Source: JAYZQT01 sp964412235 (lineage in GTDB: Bacteria; Pseudomonadota; Alphaproteobacteria; MPNO01; UBA830). From it: a DNA stretch of 6,032 bases. The notes under the pieces are model-generated. The model was not told the origin of the DNA and did no database searches. It saw nothing but the letters and a program-made list of their open reading frames with translations. Shown here piece after piece: positions 1-5,135 of the stretch. The translations under genes were made by a program, and so were the position numbers. The DNA lies in NCBI GenBank assembly GCA_964412235.1, contig CAYPNT010000122.1, forward strand, positions 1-6,032. The letters are read 5' to 3'. How positions within the stretch are numbered: the stretch's first letter is position 1; the number at the start of each line of letters is the position of its first letter.

Positions 1-110
1 GCATGGCGGGTATTGGATCCATGACCCTTGACATCGTGAAAGGTACGGACCGCGTTCGTCATGTGGACGGAATGCCCGGTTTACTGGAATATCCAGGAGA
101 AGACATCTAG
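1..110 (+). CDS. C-terminal fragment of an unidentified protein
   Basis: An open frame (codons starting at 3, 6, 9 and so on) runs from the window edge to a TAG at 108-110 and encodes 35 residues, ending in LLEYPGEDI. There is no stop in this frame from the left edge, so this is best read as the end of a gene whose start lies outside the window. ATG codons at 3 and 21 exist but lack a convincing ribosome binding site in the bases available. The tail is polar and shows no membrane segment. I do not recognise the family from so short a piece. It ends 19 bp before the stop of the convergent PqiA-like gene. The call as coding rests on the open frame, a plausible protein-like composition and the tight fit with the next gene, so it remains moderately uncertain. 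Confidence 0.5.
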   Translation, partial: MAGIGSMTLDIVKGTDRVRHVDGMPGLLEYPGEDI

Positions 111-129
111 TTATGGCACGCGTCTCATC

Positions 130-591
130 CTATCGAGGCGCCGACTTCTTGACCAAATACACCGCAAAGGCTGTCAACGGTATCGACGCAGCAAAAAACC
201 ATAGACCTATTTCCATTTTTGCGCCGGCAATTCCGGAAGCCTTGGCAACAACAATAGCGATGGCGATCAGGAGAACATCGGCACATGACCAACGGCCCAA
301 AAACTCCAACCGGTCAATTATAGTCATACGGACTACTCCCAACCGGTAGATTGAATACCACGCTACGGCAGTCGCTAGTATTTTGCCCAACGGAAAGATA
401 ATGGAAAAGATTATTATAACCCCGCCCAACAAATACTGATCATCCAACACTAATTGCCACGCCGCTTCCATAATTGAGAATTTATTAGAGAAAATCGCAA
501 AATTTCTGACCTCCACCACGGCCAGAAAAATTCCGAGTCCCAACGAGAGCAAAGCGAGTAATAACAGGCAGACGACTAAGCGATTATTCAT
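130..591 (-). CDS. Single-domain PqiA-like inner-membrane protein
   Basis: The 153-residue product matches the paraquat-inducible protein A (PqiA/LetA) domain. Visible hallmarks are FPLGK at residues 66-70, GRWSCADV at 99-106 (family form GRWSMxDVF), and GLWFFAAS at 129-136 followed by a last hydrophobic stretch. Four membrane segments are apparent at about 5-27, 53-80, 104-122 and 126-147. Full-length PqiA and LetA carry two such domains and about 400 residues, so this is a one-domain version. Family members sit in the inner membrane and, with MCE-domain partners (PqiB, LetB), take part in lipid transport across the envelope. No MCE gene is seen next to it, so its partner is unknown. The ATG at 591 is preceded on its own strand by GAGGG about 13 bases upstream and by a promoter-like sequence. 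It is divergent from the catabolic cluster and probably unrelated to it. Confidence 0.85.
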   Translation of the reverse strand: MNNRLVVCLLLLALLSLGLGIFLAVVEVRNFAIFSNKFSIMEAAWQLVLDDQYLLGGVIIIFSIIFPLGKILATAVAWYSIYRLGVVRMTIIDRLEFLGRWSCADVLLIAIAIVVAKASGIAGAKMEIGLWFFAASIPLTAFAVYLVKKSAPR

Positions 592-633
592 AAATAAGGC
601 TTGACCCTCGTTGCATTAGGTTAGAGCCCTCAA

Positions 634-663
634 TATATACCAATCTCTCATTTTATTGTGCAA
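634..663 (-). promoter_or_regulatory. Candidate sigma-70 promoter for the PqiA-like gene
   Basis: On the minus strand, a -35 box TTGCAC (663-658) is followed by an 18-bp spacer and a -10 box TATATA (639-634). The -10 is preceded by TGG, giving an extended -10 (TGnTATATA). The predicted start near 627 gives a leader of about 36 nt before the ATG at 591. The position and spacing are good, but it was found by eye only. Confidence 0.5.
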
Positions 664-833
664 CAAACCCGCTGCGCTTAACATAGAGAACCTATATCCA
701 TAACTGGGCCCGGGCCAATGCATCACGCCATATTAGCAAGGCTAAAACACTTCCTAAAAGTAGCCATTTGCGCGTCATTATGGACCCGTATGTGAGCCAC
801 TAAATAACCTCTTGCCATGACACAGATTTCCTT

Positions 834-862
834 TTTTCAGAGAACGAAGATCATATTATAGT
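834..862 (+). promoter_or_regulatory. Candidate sigma-70 promoter for the catabolic cluster
   Basis: TTTTCA at 834-839 (4 of 6 to TTGACA) is followed by a 17-bp spacer and TATAGT at 857-862 (5 of 6 to TATAAT). The predicted start near 869 would leave a leader of about 44 nt before the TTG start at 913. The -35 is weak, which would fit a promoter that needs an activator. This is an eye-found candidate in AT-rich sequence. Confidence 0.35.
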
Positions 863-898
863 TAGTTATCAAACCCACTCATTATTCGCGGCCTTATC

Positions 899-903
899 AG
901 GGA
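899..903 (+). promoter_or_regulatory. Ribosome binding site that sets the TTG start at 913
   Basis: AGGGA lies 9 bases before the TTG at 913-915. No in-frame ATG exists upstream, and the first in-frame ATG downstream would remove the conserved metal-binding N-terminus. The site therefore decides the start codon. Confidence 0.65.
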
Positions 904-912
904 AACCAAACA

Positions 913-1983
913 TTGGAAAATTTTAAAGCATTTGACGCGGATGGCCATGTTCTAGAAAAGGAAAGCCTTCTTGAGCAGTATTACGAGGGATCCTGGTCTA
1001 ATTCTAAGAGATTTGACGGCCTTGGGATCTTTCCATCATTAGATGGTTGGCCTCGAACCGTCGCTGTCAAACAAGGTGACCCCGGTCCACGTTATCTCGA
1101 AACTAGTGGAAAAATTTGGTCGGAAATACTGGACGAAATGGACCTAGAAGGAAGTGTTTTATATCCTTCATCCGGACTAGGGATCGGACTCATAAAAAGC
1201 CAAGAATTCGCCTCTGCGACGGCGACTGCGTACAATAACTGGTTAGAACAAAACTATTTAGAGCACGATAATAGGCTTTATGGCGCAGGGTTGATGGCAA
1301 TGAATGACGTAGATCAGGCAATTTCCGAACTTGAGCGTTGCGCACATTCAAGGACCCGCTTTGCCGCCATGTTGTTACCGACCGTCACCTGTCTTCAAAA
1401 AAGCTACGGCCATAAGGATTTCTGGCCGATCTATGAAAAAGCTCAAGCTTTAAATATGGTTCTTGCCCTCCATGGGGCCCCGAGTGAGGGTTTTGGTCTT
1501 GACCATCTCGACGAGTTTCAGAAAGTACATACCCTGTCCCACCCAGTGCCCATATTCATCCACCTGACGGATATGATTTTCTCAGGTGTTTTCGAAGAAT
1601 TCCCCACCCTTAGATTTGCTTTCTTGGAAGCCGGTTCTTCATGGGTTCCCTTTATGCTAGATCGCCTCGATTACGAGTTTGATTCGGTATTCGGAGCGCG
1701 GGCCCGGCAGCGGCTCCAGAGAAGACCCTCCGATATAATAAGAAACCATGAAGGTTTTTGGGTCAGTTGCGAGATGGGCGAAGCCTGTTTGAAATACACG
1801 ATCGACACCATGGGTGCAGACCGGATCGTTTACGCCTCTGATTTTCCCCATGAGCCAACCGAAGAGGACTTGACCAGCGACCTACCCAACTTTCTAGCAG
1901 ACAGCCAATACACTCAAGATGTTAAACGTAAAATTGCTGGAGAAAATGCCAAGAGACTTTACCGAATTGACGAACACAACTAG
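913..1983 (+). CDS. Amidohydro_2 family metal-dependent hydrolase or decarboxylase
   Basis: The product is 356 residues, with the layout of the Amidohydro_2 branch of the amidohydrolase superfamily (TIM-barrel enzymes that include ACMSD and gamma-resorcylate decarboxylase). Family members use a divalent metal for non-oxidative decarboxylation or for C-C or C-N hydrolysis of small acids. Visible elements are the N-terminal FDADGHVLE with D10 and H12 as the D-x-H metal pair, H187 in LALHGAP, H217 in FIHLTD, E239 in FLEAG, and D310 in YASDFPHE, the C-terminal barrel Asp ligand. No signal peptide is seen, so it should be cytoplasmic. Translation starts at TTG (residue 1), which keeps the metal-binding N-terminus. 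It is the first gene of a three-gene plus-strand cluster, with 38 bp to the next. Where many relatives have His in an LGHxGE-type strand, this protein has Glu (E239). The exact substrate cannot be assigned; an aromatic carboxylate or ring-cleavage product is suggested by the neighbours. Confidence 0.85.
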   Translation: MENFKAFDADGHVLEKESLLEQYYEGSWSNSKRFDGLGIFPSLDGWPRTVAVKQGDPGPRYLETSGKIWSEILDEMDLEGSVLYPSSGLGIGLIKSQEFASATATAYNNWLEQNYLEHDNRLYGAGLMAMNDVDQAISELERCAHSRTRFAAMLLPTVTCLQKSYGHKDFWPIYEKAQALNMVLALHGAPSEGFGLDHLDEFQKVHTLSHPVPIFIHLTDMIFSGVFEEFPTLRFAFLEAGSSWVPFMLDRLDYEFDSVFGARARQRLQRRPSDIIRNHEGFWVSCEMGEACLKYTIDTMGADRIVYASDFPHEPTEEDLTSDLPNFLADSQYTQDVKRKIAGENAKRLYRIDEHN

Positions 1984-2021
1984 TCCAGCTTTATTGATAG
2001 CGACAGGACCCCAAAAGAACG

Positions 2022-3182
2022 ATGCAAACCGCACTACAACAAACGATCACCAGCTTTGTTCCTGAACTGCAGCGTGAGGCGTTTAACACGGAGAAAAACG
2101 GGTCCGTTAATGCCACCCTCATTGATCGTATGAAAAATGCTGGGGTGTTTAGAATATTTCAACCAAAGCGATACGGTGGCTACGAATACAACTTTGAAAT
2201 CTTTGTCGAACTAATGAGCGCACTCGGACAAGGGTGTGGCTCGACAGCATGGGTATGTTCTGTCGGCACCTTCCATGCCTTCAACGTGGGCCTCTTCTCC
2301 GAGGTGGCACAGGATGAGGTCTGGGGTGACGATCCCTTAGCGGTAGCCGGCTCGTCATACGTTCCCGCTGGAACAGCTCAGTTTGACAATAATGGGGTCA
2401 TGCTCACCGGGACATGGCCGTATGTCAGTGGCTCGGACCACTTTGAATGGACCATAGTTGGGGCCAAACGAGAAGGCGGGGACGAGGGATTATTTTTTTG
2501 TCTGGTACCGAAAACACACTACGAGGTCCAGGATGATTGGGATGTGACTGGCCTGAGGGGTACGGGAAGCAAAAGCATAAAACTCAACAACGTATTCGTT
2601 CCGACACATCGAGTGCTGTCCTTTGATGAAGCACGTACGGGTACAACCCCTGGTGCAGCCTTCAACAAAAGTAAACTGTATCGAACGCCTTTTTTCGCTT
2701 GCTCAAGTTACTGCTTGATCGCACCCGCCTTAGGAATAGCCGAGGGAGCCCTGGCTAATTTTATCCAAGAGGTCGGGCCCCGAGAGGTCAAATCCCTACG
2801 AGGCCAAAACTCCGCTTTATCCCTGTACTACCCTGTGCAACTTCGTGTTTCTGAGGCGTCTGCTTTGATAGACGCAGCTAAGCTGATTGTCAGAGACGAC
2901 TGTATAAAAATGGCGCAGGTTATTGATAGCGAACAAGTAATGTCAGTCCAACAAAAACTACGAAATAAACGCAATCAGGTTACCGCGATTCAATTCTTAA
3001 AACGCGCGTTGGATTTGCTGATCGGCGCGACCGGGACAAAGGGAATTGCGCGTAACAACGTCATCCAACTGGCATCACGGGATATCCAGGCAATCAGCAG
3101 TCACATAACGCTAAACTTCGATATCGTAATGCCGACATATGGTCGTCATATACTGGGACAGGATCCCGAAGTACCAATCTAA
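2022..3182 (+). CDS. Class D flavin-dependent monooxygenase-like protein (HsaA/HpaH-C2 type)
   Basis: The 386-residue protein has the acyl-CoA-dehydrogenase fold with the C-terminal Acyl-CoA_dh_2-type helical domain, the size of two-component hydroxylases such as HsaA (about 390 residues). In order: N-terminal helices (about 10-100, with FQPKRYGG at 46-53 and GSTAWV at 73-78), a middle beta domain with TWPYVSGSDH at 131-140, the flavin-site segment DWDVTGLRGTGS at 172-183, then a helical C-terminal half with SRDIQAISSH at 352-361 and YGRHILG near 373-379. S136, H85 and H361 are candidates for the Ser/His active-site set of this family. Such enzymes take reduced flavin from a separate reductase and hydroxylate phenolic rings; no reductase gene is in the window. 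The ATG at 2022 has only a distant AGGA (2005-2008). A true acyl-CoA dehydrogenase is less likely because the typical catalytic Glu region is not recognisable, but a related oxidase or desulfurase role remains possible. Confidence 0.8.
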   Translation: MQTALQQTITSFVPELQREAFNTEKNGSVNATLIDRMKNAGVFRIFQPKRYGGYEYNFEIFVELMSALGQGCGSTAWVCSVGTFHAFNVGLFSEVAQDEVWGDDPLAVAGSSYVPAGTAQFDNNGVMLTGTWPYVSGSDHFEWTIVGAKREGGDEGLFFCLVPKTHYEVQDDWDVTGLRGTGSKSIKLNNVFVPTHRVLSFDEARTGTTPGAAFNKSKLYRTPFFACSSYCLIAPALGIAEGALANFIQEVGPREVKSLRGQNSALSLYYPVQLRVSEASALIDAAKLIVRDDCIKMAQVIDSEQVMSVQQKLRNKRNQVTAIQFLKRALDLLIGATGTKGIARNNVIQLASRDIQAISSHITLNFDIVMPTYGRHILGQDPEVPI

Positions 3183-3192
3183 TTTTGATAAA

Positions 3193-3196
3193 AAGG
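3193..3196 (+). promoter_or_regulatory. Ribosome binding site that favours the ATG at 3206
   Basis: AAGG, within AAAAAGG, lies 9 bases before the ATG at 3206. An in-frame TTG at 3185, only 2 bases after the preceding stop, would place this sequence inside the gene and has no binding site of its own, so the ATG is preferred. Confidence 0.6.
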
Positions 3197-3205
3197 TCGT
3201 TCCTA

Positions 3206-4171
3206 ATGCTAACAGCAAAAGATATTAGAGGTATGTACGCAATAATTCCGACACCCGCGAAAGCCGGCTCGGAAAATATAGAGGCCACTCAAACGGTAGA
3301 CTTTGAGGAAACGACAAAGTTGATAAATAAACTGTTAGCCGACGGTGCAAGTGGGCTAATAGCTCTTGGTACGACCGGTGAATGCGCCACAGTGAGTTCA
3401 GAGGAATATACAGGATTGGTTGATTGTATTTTAAATACCGTCAATAAACGGGTACCTGTATTTATAGGGACGACCGCACTCGGGTCGTACGATGCATTCA
3501 AAAGGCTCAAATTTATACACGAGCAAGGTGCAGACGGAAGCTTACTTGGTCTGCCAATGTGGCAACCACTAACCCCAGAAATGGCCGTTGGTTATTACAA
3601 ATCCGTTTCGGAATCTTTTCCACAACTCGCGATTATGGCTTACGCGAATGCCCGAGCATTTCGATTTGATTTTAATCCAGAGTTTTGGGGTATGATTTCA
3701 CGAGCTGCTCCCACGGTCACGTCCGCCAAGTTTTCAAATACCAAAGTCCTTGAAGCGGCTTTGGATGCTACCGGCGGAAGGATAAACTTTGTCCCGATCG
3801 ATAGTTCAGCTTATGAATTTTATAATCTCGCGCAAGAAACCACTACGGCGTGTTGGGCCACGGCGGCATCCATGGGGCCGCAGCCATCAATTGCCCTGAT
3901 GAAAGCAATTGAACGAAACGACAAAGAAGCAGCTAAATTGATCTCTATGGACATAGCGTGGGCAAACGAAGTCATTGATGAAATCATTGCTGACCCAATT
4001 ACTTTTGCCTCCTACAATATACAATTTGAAAAGGCCCGCATCAGCGCCGCTGGATACTGTAACCCGGGTCCGGTCAGACCTCCCTATAATTTTCTTCCTG
4101 AAGAAATACGAATAAAATGTGAAGAAAACGGGAAACGTTGGACCGAAATCTGCAGCAAATATGCCGACTAG
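3206..4171 (+). CDS. NahE/PhdJ-like hydratase-aldolase (dihydrodipicolinate synthase superfamily)
   Basis: The 321-residue product is a class I (Schiff-base) aldolase. It shows GTTGE at residues 55-59, Y146 in AYANARAF, and the Schiff-base lysine K175 in SAKFSN. Several segments resemble the trans-o-hydroxybenzylidenepyruvate and trans-o-carboxybenzylidenepyruvate hydratase-aldolases NahE and PhdJ as I remember them: GADGSLLGLPMW, the YAN-x-x-AF-x-FDF block, and TACWATAASMGPQP near the C-terminal part. These enzymes hydrate an arylidene pyruvate and split it into an aldehyde and pyruvate in polycyclic aromatic degradation. Here the usual Pro after YAN is Ala. The start is ATG 3206 because of the AAGG site; an in-frame TTG at 3185 would add seven residues. 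It follows the monooxygenase by 23 bp and is probably co-transcribed. A different pyruvate or keto-acid aldolase role is possible; lysine biosynthesis is unlikely given these motifs and the neighbours. Confidence 0.8.
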   Translation: MLTAKDIRGMYAIIPTPAKAGSENIEATQTVDFEETTKLINKLLADGASGLIALGTTGECATVSSEEYTGLVDCILNTVNKRVPVFIGTTALGSYDAFKRLKFIHEQGADGSLLGLPMWQPLTPEMAVGYYKSVSESFPQLAIMAYANARAFRFDFNPEFWGMISRAAPTVTSAKFSNTKVLEAALDATGGRINFVPIDSSAYEFYNLAQETTTACWATAASMGPQPSIALMKAIERNDKEAAKLISMDIAWANEVIDEIIADPITFASYNIQFEKARISAAGYCNPGPVRPPYNFLPEEIRIKCEENGKRWTEICSKYAD

Positions 4172-5133
4172 ACGGTCTTGTCAGCTCTGCGTCTCACCTG
4201 CTCTGCATAGTCTATAAATGCCTTGTCCATTGGCCAAACCGGCTTAAACCCCAGAACACGGTTGGCAGCGCGCAAACTGAACGGTTCTGTAACAAAGTCA
4301 CGATCTTTCGATGCTTCCCACGCCGCATCCTGAATACTGATCTTGGCATTCGGAATAGCATTTTCTGCCAGTTTGACAACCTCATTCGCAGTTCGCAAAC
4401 ATCCTTCACTAATATTAAACACCCGTGTGTCAGGGTTTTCATTTAATCCCCAAGCAAGCGCCACAGCCTCCCCAGCGTCCAGCGCATAAAGATATTGGTT
4501 CGTGTTGGAAAACTGGCGGCTAATTTCAGACACACCGGTTAGGACTGCAGGCTCCAATACGTCCCTAATAAATGTTCCAGCGGGCGACGTATAATACGTG
4601 CCCACCCCAAACACCGGTGAAAAACGAAGAGCCACCAAATCAACCCCATACGCTTTTGCATAATGAAGACCGATCAGTTCCGCGGAGAGCTTGGTGCAGC
4701 CGTATAATGTGTCCGGTCCAAGGAGATGATCTTCTTCCCATGCATAACCATCCTCCCGTTGTTGATCGAAAACCCCAATCGTGCTTATGAACACGGTCCG
4801 TCTCATTGAAGCAATACGATGTAATTCGAACAAATTTACAGCACCAATTACGTTAACCTGCGCAGCAAGTGCAGGTTGTTTTGCTGCTCTCTCTGGCAAA
4901 AAAGCCGCCGTGTGGACTACACTATTAACGTCATGCTTCTTTGCTACATCAATCAGATTAGGCAAATCTAATATATCGCCCTGCTCAAATTCGTACGCAC
5001 CCCCCTCCAGGACAAATAGAATGAACTCTTCTGAACTCGAGAGGTCGTAGAAAACCACCTGCTCACCATGGCTCAAGAGAGCCTTCGCAGAATGGCACGC
5101 AATTAAACCAGCCCCAGTTATGAGGGTGGTCAT
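4168..5133 (-). CDS. NAD-dependent epimerase/dehydratase family oxidoreductase (extended SDR)
   Basis: The 321-residue protein is an extended short-chain dehydrogenase. The Rossmann motif is TGAGLIACH at residues 6-14, D30 closes strand 2 (acidic, suggesting NAD rather than NADP), HTAAFLP at 74-80 is the NAD-contacting loop, STIGVF at 117-122 supplies the Ser/Thr, and Y144-x-x-x-K148 (YGCTK) is the catalytic pair. The RFSPVFGVGTYY block (170-181) and the C-terminal substrate domain are as in UDP-sugar epimerase relatives. The glycine motif is G-x-G-x-x-A, one residue shorter than the usual GxxGxxG. The ATG at 5133 overlaps the stop of the TRAP permease (TAATG), so translation is probably coupled; no strong ribosome binding site is seen. 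The stop overlaps the stop of the aldolase gene on the other strand. The substrate is unknown: a sugar, a hydroxy acid or a pathway intermediate linked to the transported solute. Confidence 0.85.
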   Translation of the reverse strand: MTTLITGAGLIACHSAKALLSHGEQVVFYDLSSSEEFILFVLEGGAYEFEQGDILDLPNLIDVAKKHDVNSVVHTAAFLPERAAKQPALAAQVNVIGAVNLFELHRIASMRRTVFISTIGVFDQQREDGYAWEEDHLLGPDTLYGCTKLSAELIGLHYAKAYGVDLVALRFSPVFGVGTYYTSPAGTFIRDVLEPAVLTGVSEISRQFSNTNQYLYALDAGEAVALAWGLNENPDTRVFNISEGCLRTANEVVKLAENAIPNAKISIQDAAWEASKDRDFVTEPFSLRAANRVLGFKPVWPMDKAFIDYAEQVRRRADKTV

Positions 5134-5135
5134 TA
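5131..5135 (-). other. TAATG stop/start overlap coupling the TRAP permease and SDR genes
   Basis: On the minus strand the permease stop TAA and the SDR start ATG share one base (TAATG). The SDR start lacks a clear AGG-type site just upstream (the bases before it read GGCTTCTA), which fits re-initiation by ribosomes finishing the permease. Confidence 0.7.

Larger units (their letters stand above)
592..912. other. Divergent intergenic region (321 bp)
   Basis: This gap lies between the PqiA-like gene and the amidohydrolase gene. It contains one promoter candidate for each direction (listed separately) and a perfect 10-bp GC palindrome GGCCCGGGCC at about 706-715. I see no tRNA, no riboswitch-like fold, no long direct repeat and no supported small gene. 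A regulator of the plus-strand cluster could bind here, but no clear dyad operator was found close to the -35/-10 boxes. Confidence 0.5.

Noticed and set aside
706..715. Perfect GC palindrome GGCCCGGGCC, considered as an operator or terminator.
   Set aside because: It has no loop and no T-run, and it is far from both promoter candidates. A single short palindrome is weak evidence, so it is only mentioned in the intergenic entry.
817..861. A 14-codon open frame (ATG at 817, TAG at 859-861) upstream of the amidohydrolase, considered as a leader peptide.
   Set aside because: There is no ribosome binding site before it, and the best promoter candidate lies inside it, so it would not be in the transcript.
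1991..2932. The 13-mer TTATTGATAGCGA occurs at 1991-2003 and 2920-2932.
   Set aside because: One copy is intergenic and the other is inside the monooxygenase gene. A 13-base match is not surprising by chance in 6 kb, and no further copies were noticed.
4163..4174. Near-palindrome CCGACTAGACGG at the convergent stops, considered as a shared terminator.
   Set aside because: The arms are only 3 bp, with a mismatch beside the CTAG core and no T-run on either side.
4212..4442. Overlapping open frames on other strands or frames within the SDR, TRAP, aldolase and amidohydrolase genes.
   Set aside because: They lie wholly inside genes with clear family motifs, have unconvincing compositions and show no domain pattern, so they are treated as chance frames.
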